A stretch of 64,000 nucleotides of DNA from Siphonodentalium dalli. Its lineage: Eukaryota; Mollusca; Scaphopoda; Gadilida; Siphonodentaliidae. Position numbers and translations under genes: made by a program. Below, in pieces: positions 46,930 to 59,020 of the stretch. The notes beneath the pieces are model-generated. The model did not search any database. It was not told the DNA's origin and worked only from the letters and a program-made list of their open reading frames with translations. The first letter of the stretch is position 1. Each line of letters starts with the position of its first letter. The DNA is taken from NCBI GenBank assembly GCA_032622095.1, contig CP136061.1, forward strand, positions 217,028,373 to 217,092,372, in the 5' to 3' direction.

Positions 46930-47033
46930 TTTCCCAACGGAGAAGCAACTTTGCTGGAGAAATATAGTGCCAAACTCCAGGCAGAGTTATCTCCAATCGC
47001 TCCGCTGAGATATCACTACTATAAGGATATTTG
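46930..47033 (+). CDS. coding-like fragment, unknown protein
   Basis: Plus-strand reading FPNGEATLLEKYSAKLQAEL followed by SPIAPLRYHYYKDIW, then a good donor-like TTG/GTAAGG at 47,034. The composition looks like an amphipathic protein segment and differs from its surroundings. Upstream, a separate frame starts ATGGCCGAGCCAG at 46,842 (MAEPVRLAAACERALNSHG) and stops at 46,926, so a frameshift or different exon structure is possible. I do not recognise the family. It cannot be part of the protease message, because the flanking exons join in phase without it. A nested gene exon or a pseudogene piece are the options. Confidence 0.35.
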
Positions 47034-47801
47034 GTAAGGATTTCTTACGTGCTCTTAGTTCTTATGTTTTAGGATTAAAATTGTCTATGTCTGGCTCAGT
47101 TCATATTGTTCTTATCAATACCGAAAGAATTACCATTATTGCAAACTTTTAGTGGTCAAAACAAGATAATAGGTGACTAAATATAGTTCCGACGATATGT
47201 AAAAATAGATTTATCGTCAGCAAAGTACCATCATTGTGGCAGTGCTATATCGCACTGATAACGTAGAGGGCGCTGCACGGAGTTTGATATAGTGCCTCCC
47301 ATGTATACAAACAAAGTGCTGACATTACTTTTGTATTCACGTTTTTACTGTGCATCGTCGACTGTTTTGCAGATACCATATCCATACGCATGGGTATATT
47401 GAGACCCATGGGCACTCAGCAGATAAATAGTATGGAAGAAATAACCAGGTTACTACGAATCGGGCTGCAGCTGGTTCGATTGGGACAAGGACAAGTCTAA
47501 TGCGAGAAATTCGACAATAACTCTCTAAGTTTATTCTTCATCATTTTACGAAAAGATGTTGGTCTCAACGTTGATATATATAATAACGTTGTGATTTGTG
47601 AATGAAAATTGTTATCTGGTTGTCGTCTGTCATTGTTTCTGCTAATCTCTGCGCGCATATGATATCTCTTGTTGAAAAGACTGGTTCCTGGTCCAAAACT
47701 GCAAAAAGTAAATCCGATAACGTAGCAACCTGACCCCTCGAGCTATAGTATGTGTGGATAAATCTTATGCAACTAAAACACACGACCTCCATATTTTTCA
47801 G

Positions 47802-48188
47802 CATCCGGATTACTACATCAGTCGTGGTATTACAGACACTGAGAATGGAACGCTATCCACATATGATAGATTTGCTAATGATGTAGCATTGGTGAGGCTA
47901 GCTCAACCGGTGGATACAGCAAGCAGATTTATCAGGAAAATCTGTTTACCAAACCTCGACACACAGACAATGCTGCGCCAAACTCGCAGTGTCGAAGAGG
48001 ACGAAGATCCGAATGAAGAATATGAAAGCGATGCTTATGATCAGTACCCCAACGAAATTCCCGAAGACGACTGGAACTTTGAGAGATTGCATGCTGTGGA
48101 GAACCTTGGAGAATGCTACACAACAGGCTTTGGATCTACGACAGGTTTGTCAACTATATTGAAGAAGGCTAATTATATGTTGGAAAAT
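47802..48188 (+). CDS. trypsin-like protease exon: Asp102, C122, C136, acidic loop
   Basis: Acceptor CATATTTTTCAG, then HPDYYISRGITDTENGTLST and DRFANDVALVRLAQPVD; NDVALVRL carries the catalytic Asp102. KICLPNLD gives C122, and GECYTTGFGSTTG gives C136 with Phe at the usual Trp141. Between CLP and C136 there are about 56 residues where the family usually has 10-15. The insertion is strongly acidic (SVEEDEDPNEEYESDAYDQY and NEIPEDDWNFE). The frame continues LSTILKKANYMLEN, as expected in this fold, to a donor GTAAAA at 48,189. An earlier donor ACAG/GTTTGT at 48,145 is possible. The exon with C191, the oxyanion hole and Ser195 is not visible downstream. Confidence 0.87.
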
Positions 48189-48284
48189 GTAAAACATTTA
48201 CAACCTGCAACAAATCCGTTTCCCCATCCCTTATATGGGGCGCCGTTCTTATATTTATTATCTATTTTAGTGATACATCAATAA

Positions 48285-48680
48285 TTCATTATATGTTATC
48301 ACAAAATCGAATATATGATATCATTAAATATTTTATGATATCACAAAATGATTTTAAGATATCACCATTTCCAATTTGTGATATCATAAATTCATTTTTT
48401 GATATCACAAAATCGAGTTATTGATATCACAAAATAGTAAGACTCAGTGATAGAAATAATTCGATTTTATGATATCATAAATTCATTTTGTGATATCAAT
48501 AAATAGTAAATGGCATAGCTGGACTAATATTCCTTCAACATTTAGTGATATCATTAAATCATTTTATGACATCATAAAATCGAATTATTGATATCTCTAA
48601 ATGCTTACTTATTTTGTGATATCATATATATTAATTTTGTGATATCACAAAATTAATTTTGTGATATCACAAAATATGTA
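48285..48680. repeat. TGATATCA-rich array
   Basis: About 20 occurrences of GATATC or close variants, in the pattern TGTGATATCACAAAAT(C)(G)A, spaced irregularly at about 15-30 bp. The core is self-complementary, so the array has no orientation. It starts about 100 bp after the protease exon. Confidence 0.8.
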
Positions 48681-48823
48681 ATGAATAGAATAGATCGGCG
48701 TATATGGCAAGAGACGTGAGCAGAAGGTTATGAAGGTATGTTTTGTACAATGCCATACTAATTCACTGGATCCGATTTTGTCTTTTACTTGTGTTACGGT
48801 TACGGTGTGCTCCGGTCTACTAA

Positions 48824-50776
48824 GTGTCACATGTTCGCAACTCTGGTAGTGGATCCATTACCAAGTACCCATTCATACATGCAGGTTGGACAATTCGCGT
48901 CAAGTTTCAGGCATGCATGTGCATGCAATGGTATAAAAATAAAAATATGATAAATGAATATAAACACAATGTGAAAAAAACATGGAAACTGATTGGTGAG
49001 ATAATGCAACAAAGATCTAAAAAATTAGAATATCCCATGTCATTCATTATTGGGGGTGTCGAAAGTAGAAATAGGAAAGAAGCTGCTGACGCCTTTAATG
49101 AATATTTTTCTACCATTGGCGCTACTGCGGCTGAGAAAATATCACAAACTTGTAACAAATACTCTTCATACTTACCTACACCTTGTAGTGAAACAATCTT
49201 TTTTCATCCCACTACACCGGAAGAAATTCATACAACGGTTTCCTTAAGTAAAGGGAAGCACAGCATTGACAAAGATGGTCTTATTAGCTCTTTCATTATG
49301 AAGAAAGTTATCTCGGAAATTTCACAACCCTTATGTCATATTTTCAATCTCTCAATGGAAACAGGAATTGTTCCAGAAGACATGAAGATAGCAAAAGTTA
49401 TACCCCTCTTCAAATCAGGCGACCAAAAGATAATGGGAAATTATCGCCCAATAAGTATTCTGCCCATTTTTTCTAAAATCTTAGAAAAAATTGTATGTCA
49501 CAGACTAGTTGTTTTTTTAAATAAACATGATACTCTCTATCATAATCAATATGGGTTTAGAAAAGATCATTCAACAATTCATGAAATTTTGAAGCTACTC
49601 TATGATGTGGGTTTGAATAATGATAAGAAGGATAAAGATTGTACGCTATCTGTATTTATTGATTTTTCTAAAGCTTTTGACACAATAAATCATGAAATTT
49701 TGCTAAATAAACTTGATTATTATGGAATGAGAGGCAAAGCCAATGAGTGGTTTAGAAATTATCTGACAAATAGATACCAATGTGTGGAACTGGAAGGTAT
49801 GGTTTCTTCTAAACTTCCAATTACATGTGGAGTCCCCCAGGGATCTGTTGCAGGTCCGATTCTTTTTTTGGTCTATGTTAATGATATGCACAGATCCAAT
49901 AACCTATCACTTTTATCCTTTGCTGATGACACAACTGTGTATTCTTCACATCACAACCTTGATTATTTGTATGACTACTTCAACAAAGAGCTTGAAAAAT
50001 TGAGTTCCCTTGGTAGAGCAAACAAACTATCATTAAATACAAATAAGACTAAATATATGGTGATACAACCAATAAATGGCCCGTATTTTGTTGCAAATAG
50101 AATGTTGAATATAAATAAACAGCCGATTGAAAGGATAGGATCCGATTGTCAAGAAAAATCTTTCAAATTTTTAGGTATTCACATAGATGAACATCTGATA
50201 TTTGAATACCATGCGAAAGCTGTTTGTGCGAAAATGTCTAATTCTCTTTATGCTATAAATCGAGTAAAAAAATTCCTTTCTTTCGATTGTCTTAGAATGC
50301 TATATCTTACCTTAGTACGTTCTCACATTCTTTATGGAATTGAGTTATGGGGAAATGCGAGTACTCAAAATCAAGTTATTGTACTTCAGAAAAAGGCAAT
50401 TCGAGCTATTAATAAAAAACGCTGCAATAGTCACACCGAACCATTATTTAAATCGAATAACATTTTGAAGCTGCAGGATGAGTATATGCATCGGATATGT
50501 CTATTTATGCACGACTGGAAATATGTAAATGTTCCCAAATCATTTGTTAATAGTTTTAGAATATATAAACATCCGAGTATGAGTACTAGGTCCTCAGGAA
50601 AAATACAGGAAACAAGGGCTCGCATTAAATTCACTGAAACACTCTTGACGTTACTCTACAGAATATCCAATCGAAGCCAGGCTTTAAGAACAAATTTACC
50701 AAATCAATTATTGACAATTATTCTTCGAATATTAAGTGCAAAAACAAGTTTTGTCCAGATTGTACTAAAAAGATAG
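48824..50776 (+). CDS. 5'-truncated non-LTR (LINE) reverse transcriptase
   Basis: A 650-codon open frame. Homology to non-LTR pol begins near residue 36 ([20 protein letters not shown]); the residues before this read into flanking DNA. RT blocks in order: [19 protein letters not shown] (about residue 206), [28 protein letters not shown] (catalytic Asp, about 279-290), [20 protein letters not shown] (about 335), SFADDTTVY (catalytic Asp pair at 368-369), [11 protein letters not shown] and FLGIHID. A thumb/C-terminal region follows to residue 650. The apurinic endonuclease domain is missing, so this is a dead-on-arrival 5'-truncated copy, yet the RT frame has no stops and is probably young. The style fits Jockey/CR1/RTE-X-like LINEs; the exact clade is not assignable by eye. 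It lies in sense orientation downstream of the protease exon. Confidence 0.92.
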   Translation: MSHVRNSGSGSITKYPFIHAGWTIRVKFQACMCMQWYKNKNMINEYKHNVKKTWKLIGEIMQQRSKKLEYPMSFIIGGVESRNRKEAADAFNEYFSTIGATAAEKISQTCNKYSSYLPTPCSETIFFHPTTPEEIHTTVSLSKGKHSIDKDGLISSFIMKKVISEISQPLCHIFNLSMETGIVPEDMKIAKVIPLFKSGDQKIMGNYRPISILPIFSKILEKIVCHRLVVFLNKHDTLYHNQYGFRKDHSTIHEILKLLYDVGLNNDKKDKDCTLSVFIDFSKAFDTINHEILLNKLDYYGMRGKANEWFRNYLTNRYQCVELEGMVSSKLPITCGVPQGSVAGPILFLVYVNDMHRSNNLSLLSFADDTTVYSSHHNLDYLYDYFNKELEKLSSLGRANKLSLNTNKTKYMVIQPINGPYFVANRMLNINKQPIERIGSDCQEKSFKFLGIHIDEHLIFEYHAKAVCAKMSNSLYAINRVKKFLSFDCLRMLYLTLVRSHILYGIELWGNASTQNQVIVLQKKAIRAINKKRCNSHTEPLFKSNNILKLQDEYMHRICLFMHDWKYVNVPKSFVNSFRIYKHPSMSTRSSGKIQETRARIKFTETLLTLLYRISNRSQALRTNLPNQLLTIILRILSAKTSFVQIVLKR

Positions 50777-51002
<226 letters not shown>

Positions 51003-51103
51003 AATGCATGTATGTATGCGCTTATGTGTATATATATGCATGTAGATATTTGTTTTTTTCAATCTTCTGTGGTGTTGAGTGCCTATATTCAGTGCAAATA
51101 TTA

Positions 51104-53925
51104 ACTACTAGCAGGGTTACCCGGCGTTGCCCAGGTTAATGTATGCTGTGGATATTTGTTGGGAATAGAGAATGCTCTTGCTTAAAGTATTATACGTTTT
51201 CTCATAAATTGTATATTCAAATAGCATCACAAAACATGATTATTAGTCATGAATATAAGTAGTAGCTCACCTGGTCAATTGTTATTCTGTTTATCGCGAT
51301 TAATCCGTTCCACCAATAATGAAGTATTTATTTATTTACAACTGCGTATACATTAGACGTTATAATATGATACATGAACATCATAAACACATTAGTTCGA
51401 TAAAAGATGATAATTGGGTTTTACATATTGAGATGTATCAATCAATCTAGTGGGTTGGACTAAGATCTCGAGGACACCTGGCTATCATATCTCCATGAAG
51501 ATACAGATGTTCAAAGAAATTTCCAGGTGCTCCTCTGTTCATGGTGCTATATATTGGCTAAATATTCTTAGTTTAAACGAAATGTTCCTGCGCATATATC
51601 AGCTACATGTGCCAGGCACAGAGCGAGATTTTGAGTTTTTTATGTCAGTCGATGAGTCTGTTCTAAAACCCTTGTCAGATGTCAGTATTGGTAGGATCCT
51701 GAAAAGTCTTGTGCTACTAACTGCATTTTCTTGTATATCAGAAGAAACTATATTTGACTGCACACTGTGACCACTATTTTTGAACAGGCCTTCCATATCT
51801 CTTGACAAATTGTAACTTTTTGTGGAAACTGTATTGAATGGAACAGACTAAATTTTGTTATTATATATATGCAATCCTCTGACGGTTCGAGGTCTCTCAG
51901 TTTGCACGAATATATGTATCTCTTCAATAGAATGATAAATATACGTTTAATGCTTCTTCTAGTTATCTCTTTTGCTAGCTTATTGTGTGAATGCCTTGAT
52001 TGCCATTCCCATATAAATATGACTGTTAAGAAGATATAATTGTTCAAGTGACTTATGTGGGTCACCATATGTCGGGATTGTGAAATGTGAACGCCCAACT
52101 ACTTAAAATGATATGGAGATGGCCTGGTGACTGTATATAACGTATATATGGATATCGGCGAATAGCAATCTTATCAATAATAGTGCATATTCGCTCGCCA
52201 TCCGTGGCGCAAACGACACCAAATGTGATTTAATTCATGGTATATCATTAGAGAAAAACGTGTATGAATTTGGTGGAATTTGGTTTATTAAATCAATTGT
52301 TGATGCAACGCTGACTCGAACAACGCCATATTGCGAAGGTGATTATGTATTCGTTTGGTGGAAATCAGCGACAAAACTATTTCACCATATTTTTTAAATT
52401 TCCCCTCCCACCAACAGCGTCATTTTAGAAAATTTTAACCCGCACCATTATCTTCCTTGTAAAAAGTTACACCCCTTAGAACGCCTTGGTGCCATCTCGA
52501 TTGTACCGCGTGAAGTTATATATGGAACGCACACAGACAAACAAAAAGACAGACAGACAGCACGATTTTATTTCTTGTATCATTTGAGAAGAACGTGTCT
52601 GAATTTGATGGTAATTGGTACTAAAAATATTTTGTATCAGTTTTGGTGACCCTCCCGTCCCTATTTCGGACTCAAGCTGCACACACTAATACTCATTAGA
52701 GATTAGAGATGCATATATATGAAATTTAAGGTCCCCATATCTCTCACCCATAGGGCACCAATTTGGTGTATCTAAACCACACGCTAAGATTCCTCGTATC
52801 ACGGAGAAGAATATGTATAAATCTGGTGGAAATCGGCACTAAACATATAGATATAATTTTTTGTGTCCATCTCATATCTATATACCACTGACTGGAATGG
52901 CCCAATTTGTGACATCCTTAAACCACACGATTACACTCCTGGTATCATGGAGATGATTGTTTATAAGTTTGTTTGGTGATAATCTGCGACTAAACAATTT
53001 TTTTTTATCAAATTTGGTGCCAATCCCTCCCCTCTCCATCTCTCACCCAAACAGCACCACTATGGCGTCTTTAAATCACGATTAGATTCCTCGTATCATG
53101 GATAAGAACGTGTATCAATTTGGTGGAAATTGGCGCTAAAAACATTGTGCATCAATGTTAGTGCCCCTGTCCCTTTGAATGCAACCCTGACTCGAATGAG
53201 GCCACATTTGACAGATAAAAGCCACACCATTAGACTCCTCATACCATGGGGATGATTTTGTATAAGTGTGGTGGCAATCGGCTACTTATTATCAAATTTA
53301 GTGCCCACTCCATCCCAATCTCCCATCCAAAAGCAACAATTTGGCGTTGTTAAATCGCACAATTAGATTCCTTGTATCATGAAGAAGAATATATAAATTT
53401 GGTGGAAATCGGCGCTAAAATATTAGTTTTATCAATTTTGGTGCCCCTCTCCCCTTCCGTTCATCCCTGACTCAAACGACGCCACTTTTGACATATTTAA
53501 ACCACACCGTTGGATCCTTCATATCATGGGGATGATTATATGTAAGCTTCGTGGCAATCGGCGACAGAAAAAAAATCTGCCCCCCCCCCCTCCGGGCACC
53601 CCTGACGCGAACGGCGCGACTTTTGCCATATTTAAACCACGCCATTAGATTCCTCATATTATGGGGATGATTATATATAAGTTCGGTGGCAATCGGCGAC
53701 AAATTTTTGTTCTGCCCCTCCCCCTTTTCTGCCCCTGACAACAACGGCGCCACTTTAGAAAATTCTAACCCCGACCATTATCTTTCTCGTAAAAAGCTAC
53801 TCCTAGTAGACCCCTTTGGCATCATCTAGATGGCCCCCTGTGAATTTCTATAGAACACAGACAGACAGACAGACAGGCAGACAGACAGACAGACATTCGC
53901 AAATATAGATATAGATTTGGTGCAA
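51104..53925 (+). repeat. interspersed repeat with ~150-bp internal tandem units
   Basis: Begins ACTACTAGCAGGGTTACCCG, GCGTTGCCCAGG, a start phrase I associate with widespread invertebrate repeats. From about 52,140 it becomes a tandem array of roughly ten units of 130-150 bp (GGTGGAAATCGGCG, TTTGGTGCCCCTCCC, TTAAACCACACCATTAGATT, CTCATATCATGGGGATGAT). It ends in (CAGA)n and ATTCGCAAATATAGATATAG near 53,920. The same 3' phrase recurs at 60,930. No transposase or RT is recognised, so the class is uncertain. Confidence 0.65.
53857..53895 (+). repeat. (CAGA)n microsatellite
   Basis: Ten or so CAGA tetranucleotides within the 3' end of the preceding repeat. Confidence 0.9.
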
Positions 53926-54059
53926 ACTGATTAGAACATTGTCTAGTTTGAACAGTTTTATTTTTGAACTTTATAGCTAAAGATTAATTTTTTAAAATCA
54001 AATTGTAAACAACGCAGACACACACAAAGCCTCGTGTCATTATTATTTCAATATATTAT

Positions 54060-54291
54060 ATGGTTTGAACCCCACCCAGTATGTCAATTTTGCATAAATG
54101 CCAATTTTGTATAAATTTGTATATCTTCCATATTTTTGTCCATATTTTCCGTTTCCAAATGGTGGCGGCAGGAAGACGACCATATGGTCATGCCACCACC
54201 ATATGACATATTATTGTTTATTATTTAATTATATATGTGTAACACATTTTATGATGATATGCCATAATAAAATATTTACTTACTTACTTAT
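54060..54291 (+). mobile_element. probable retroelement 3' end with (TTAC)n tail
   Basis: The sequence ends AATAAAATATTTACTTACTT followed by another ACTTA unit. A polyadenylation-like AATAAA followed by a short tetranucleotide tail is typical of LINE or SINE 3' ends. The palindromic CCATATGGTCATGCCACCACCATATG precedes it. No coding region remains. Confidence 0.5.
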
Positions 54292-54786
54292 AATTCGATT
54301 GTAATCGTTTGGTACAACCACTGCAGAGATAAATTGACAGTTAAAGGTCGTGAAATAAAACAAAATCTATGTAAAATTAATGAATAACGGCTACTCTGTA
54401 TTCATATATTTATGCCAAATTATTTTTATTCAAGATACTACAAAATGATGGTACGCAGCTTTTGTAGCATCAACTCATTCATATTTTTATAATTTGCAAC
54501 CAAAATTTTATGACACATTTTTTATTGAAATAACTCATCATATGTTGAAGTTATTATGTTATATGACCACTTAATACTTCGGAAATGGTGTGACAATTAG
54601 ACTATTATTCATGTGAATTTGTTTGCTCTATGTCAATCTGTTCACCCCTCTATATTAACTGATATTCAGGACATTCGTGAGGGATATATAAAAGGTTAAC
54701 ATGCACTCTAAATCGTGCATGTTCCACCTTTTAACTTTACCCAATATCAGCCACGCACACAATAGAGTACAACACCTTTCCATTAT
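54292..54786. other. nothing recognised
   Basis: AT-rich sequence with one short imperfect inverted phrase (AAAAGGTTAACATGCAC ... GTGCATGTTCCACCTTTTAAC) at about 54,690-54,740. Confidence 0.4.
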
Positions 54787-54790
54787 TTAA

Positions 54791-55239
54791 ATGTACAAAA
54801 TCCGATTCGATGGTCCCTATATCATCAGATTCCAACAACAAAAATAACAACAACAACATTTCTTGAAATGCCGTTTAGTTAACAGAATTGATTATTTGCC
54901 AAGAAATACTAGTAGTGCTAAAATAGCCCAAAAAGTGTTATATATCAATATTTTGTTAAACGCAATTTGGCATCGAGAGTATGTCTGTCGGCATTCGTCG
55001 AATATCTGCCAGGCCGCCAAACATTCCAGGTGAAAGCATAGAGTTATCTATCTTCATCCGCAATTTGGTCCGAAACCGTCTTCTCGTCGACTTTTTGATA
55101 GAAAATAATAGATTTCAAAAATATATATCTGATAACTATAAGCTTTGACTGGTGGTTTCATCGACTCGAATCAAATAATGTTTTACCCCCGATGCCAAAG
55201 AAATAGTAATTTCGGAGCGTTGATTTGGATTATGCATCT
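54791..55239 (+). mobile_element. TTAA MITE, copy 7, full length, diverged
   Basis: 449 bp between TTAA at 54,787-54,790 and 55,240-55,243, the same length as the copy at 43,544. The ends have diverged (ATGTACAAAATCCGATTCGA and TTTGGATTATGCATCT), but the internal landmarks are intact. Confidence 0.8.
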
Positions 55240-55243
55240 TTAA

Positions 55244-56149
55244 TTATGGGCGTAAATATAGGGCTTCGTGAAAAATATATGATACTATCAGAAGCCATGC
55301 AATTTGTATATCTGGACCGAGGAGCAACTATACGCTGTCGTATAAGTATAGATATATACCATTGATCTCTACTCTGACTGCGTCCGTATACTAGAGATCG
55401 CAGTCCATCCGTTCAAGACATGCATGGCAACTTTTTGATGTTCTTACCTGTTCTGACGGGGAACTTTAAACATTGAACTAACAACGCAGGGAATATATTA
55501 CTTTGTTAACACTTGGTCCTTAATATTCTATGCCACTTTAGGGGTGGTCTCAGCTCGAGATTGCATCATTTTTCAGTTTTTGACTTTTGCTAGCCGATAT
55601 CGCAATACAATATTGAATTGATTACATGGAAGAAATTCCATGATTGTAACTACGCAAATCAAAAAGATTCAATCAGAGCCGAGCTGGGACCTTCACCCAT
55701 TATGAAATACATTATTAAAGGCATATTTAATTTTCGAGTCACTGCTTATTATTTTTATAGTGCCTTGATATACGATTTTAATGACAATCTATGACATATA
55801 TAAAATATGATTAATATACTATAATTCATCACAATTTGGAGCGTCTGTGTCTCAGAAGGTGCCCACATAGAGTAAAAGAAAATAGATGAAATCATAGAAA
55901 CATTTCCCGTTTCGCTCCCAGAATGCAACATAATTCAAACTAAGATATAGAATAATTCCCCCTCCATTGAAAATAATAGACTTTCCAGCAGTCCAGATAA
56001 AACAGAAAACACGTCCGTTGTTCAACACAAACAACATATTCACTTTTTATTACACGGATAAGTTGATAATACAATGTTTTTGGAGCTTCCTCTTTCAAAT
56101 GATATATGTTATGGCATATATTGTTTATCAGCGTGCTGATTACACACTA
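55244..56149. other. nothing recognised
   Basis: No exon, ORF with a domain, or repeat boundary could be supported. Confidence 0.4.
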
Positions 56150-56154
56150 GAGCT

Positions 56155-58203
56155 CACTGGGGGCCCACCGCTCCTGCTAAATCCGTCCGAAATCGCATAA
56201 TCGTCCAGTGCGCATCGATAAATGCTAAGTTGCCCTCTATGCAATTTTATAAAAATTAGCGTGACGGCACATAAATTGTAAGTATTTTCTTAAAAATCCA
56301 AATTATTCTATAAAAATTGAATTGTTGATTTTTCAATATCACCGTCTGTATCCGTGTGTATTGAATTTAATTTTTAGCGCTCACGGAAGATTGAACAATC
56401 AGGAGTTTATCACTTCGTTTTTGACATTTTACCTTAACCTTCGGCGATAAAGTTTATTTTAGACCAGAAATGGGACATTCCAATGGGCAAACCATTGTTT
56501 TCTAGTAAGTTTGTTATCTCCGGTACCCGAAAATGCAAACTTTCATACGGAAAATCTGAACAGGTCTACATGTGGCAAATTGAAAGAAAAGCACATGGTG
56601 GCTCCAGTGCGAAATTGTTATGGCTCCAGTTCGAAAACGAGCAAAAATGATAAGCTCCAGTGCGCACCCACGATAAATAATGTCGATATTGAACAGAATT
56701 TATCGAGAATTTAGTAGATTATAGGCGTTATAGCCGAGCATAATGACATTTTATCTAATATTTGTGCACAAATGTGTCTCTTTGGGTTTTGCATAGCAAG
56801 TACAGAAGTTACCATTGCAAAATATATAAGGCGGCTCTTTCACTTTATGATGCAAACCTGACATTTGGCATGAATGGCTAGTGTATGTCAATTATGAAGA
56901 CTGATTTTTTTTTCGACAAACCAATCATAAGGGTCAATATATTCAAAATTGCCGCCACTTTTACGAAATTTAATAGCCGCCGTTTTCAGCTTTTACTCAA
57001 CGTATATACGACGAATGTGACTTCTATTCCTTATTTGAATTTTTTTATATTTCACTCAAATAAAGGGTGTTGTAGTGTGACTCTATTTCCACACACACAC
57101 CCCACCCCAATCCAACATGGCCGCCGTCCAGATGGATTCAAATAGGGAACCCATGCCAGTTCTCAGCCCATTACCGATTTAGGTCGAACAAAGAGTGGTG
57201 TGCAGTTGGCCAGACACCCCACATATTCACCAAACACATCCGATTCAAAATGGCCGCCGCCCAGAGGGGTCCAAATAGGGGACCATTGGGTTTGAACTTT
57301 ACAACTGTTGATAATTTCCAACCAACCTGACACCACCTATCATGTTGGTATATTTCCAATTGATAGCAATTTCAGACCAACATTTGGACCTTAATATAGA
57401 AAAGATTTGCTAGAGTTGCTCTAAAACAACAAATGTCCCACTAATTAGTTGTTGGAAAAACAACCAACTAACAATATCAACTAATAAGTGGTGTAAAATT
57501 TCCAACAAATGCTGTGCGAGGCATGAAATTTCCTTCCAGCTCTGTCCAGCTGTTGAAAATTTTGACCAAAGTTGGAGGGTTGAACCCCCTCAACTCCCCC
57601 TGTCGCCACGTCCCTGGTGTGGAATACACACCTATGATAATATCCTCGGCGCCACGTCCCTTCATACTAGCAAAAATAGCTTCATGGAAACCGTGAAGCA
57701 TCGAAATCAACATGAAGTCACACGGAGGTGACGATTTCGGACTGGTGCACTTTCGCCGAATGCACATCCGTCGTGTAGCTTGTTATCGCAAAGCCAATGT
57801 ATGATTTTGTAATATTTTATAAACCTTGTTTTAACAAACTTACGATCCCCACATGACAATGATTTTTGATCGGCAATATTAAAAACAATACCAAGATGAC
57901 AATACACTGATGATTGTAGTAAAATTGAGCACATATGCTCCACTCAGAATGTTTTTGCATTTGTCATAGTAAAAAGCACTGGAAATGATGAGGTTGGGAA
58001 AAAATACAAAGTACATTATGGCCTTTATTGAGGAGGGGGTATAATTTTCTTATATAATCTTCTCACATGCAATAACGCACACTGAGCTCAATTTCTGGGC
58101 ATGGTAGACTTTCTCCCACCGGAAAAGCACAGGAGCCTCGCAATTGCGGACTGGACGATTATGCGATTTGGACGGATTTAGCAGTAGCGGTGGGCCCCCA
58201 GTG
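56155..58203. mobile_element. 2.05-kb DNA element with ~57-bp TIRs
   Basis: CACTGGGGGCCCACCGCTCC, TGCTAAATCCGTCC and AAATCGCATAATCGTCCAGT at the left are mirrored at the right end with few differences. GAGCT lies immediately outside both ends (56,150-56,154 and 58,204-58,208). The core contains AACATGGCCGCCGTCCAGAT and a repeat (GGGTTGAACCCCCTCAACTC, CGCCACGTCCCTGG) also seen near 44,860. No transposase was recognised. A CACTG start is reminiscent of CACTA-type elements, but a 5-bp duplication does not fit them, so the superfamily is left open. Confidence 0.75.
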
Positions 58204-58449
58204 GAGCTAGCGCCTTGGTATTACTCTCCACTCAAGATTTCGGCGTTGAGTGGGCCACCGTGAACCACTCTCCCAAAAATAAAAAAAAAACAATCCCATG
58301 GGGTTGGGTGTTTTACTTACCGCACACGCTTTACATACTGTATACCTGCATTGTTTTTTTTTTAAATGTAAACTTCCCTGCATGTCAAAACATCAATACG
58401 TTCCCAGGTTCTGAACTATTGGAGCAAGTTTAGTATCGAATGATCGATG

Positions 58450-58492
58450 TGTGTGTGTGAGGGTGTGTGTGATGGTGTGTGTGTGTGTGTGT
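58450..58492 (+). repeat. (GT)n microsatellite
   Basis: Imperfect GT dinucleotides (GTGTGTGTGAGGGTGTGTGT and further). Confidence 0.9.
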
Positions 58493-58551
58493 ACTGGTGA
58501 TTCAATTAATTGCACAATCGACGATCGAAATGACTACATACCCTACATTAA

Positions 58552-59020
58552 AGGTACTCAACCCGTAAAGAGGGTCCCCATCTCAACAGATTCCAACAAC
58601 AACAATCCGATCAGAGGGTCCTATATTACTATTTCTTTGGCTTTGGGGGTAAAAAATATTTGATTCGAATCGAGGAACCCATCAAACAAAGCTCAGAGTT
58701 ATTAGATATTGATTTTTCAAATTTGTTATGTTCTCGAGATGAGTACTGATAACTGCCGTAATCTGCTCTGGATGTGTACTCCAAATCTATTCAAACAGAC
58801 AAGGATGAATAACTCTAAAATCAAGTGGTAATTTTAACGCAATTTTGATTGAGTTCTGGGCCAGATAGTATTCCCGATAATGAAAAATAATAGATTTCTA
58901 AAATCGATATCTAACAAATCTGAGCTTTGATGGGTGACTTCCTCGACTCGAATCAAATATTTTTGACCCCCGAAGCCATTGAAATAGTAATTGAGAGGAG
59001 TTTTATCGGGTTGAGTACCT
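58552..59020 (+). mobile_element. TTAA MITE, copy 8
   Basis: Bounded by TTAA (58,548-58,551 and 59,021-59,024), with ends AGGTACTCAACCCG and CGGGTTGAGTACCT. Unlike copy 4 its two halves are largely mirror images (TTTGATTCGAATCGAGGAAC near the left, TCCTCGACTCGAATCAAATA near the right). Confidence 0.85.

Larger units (their letters stand above)
39181..47801 (+). other. 8.6-kb intron with many insertions
   Basis: From GTAAGA to TATTTTTCAG. It contains a hAT-like element, a SINE within an older repeat, five to six MITEs and one coding-like fragment at 46,930 that does not fit the protease reading frame. Sub-stretches not listed separately (39,181-39,490, 41,740-42,100, 44,600-45,110, 45,560-46,560 and 47,040-47,800) show nothing I can support beyond short relatives of dispersed repeats (GGGACGTGGCGACA near 44,850). 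Confidence 0.6.

Noticed and set aside
47220-47300. GAGGGCGCTGCA motif as an insulator site
   Set aside because: A single short match to a CTCF-like core is not enough evidence.
51450-51770. 106-codon ORF with ordinary composition
   Set aside because: Lies within an interspersed repeat, no recognised domain, no splice context.
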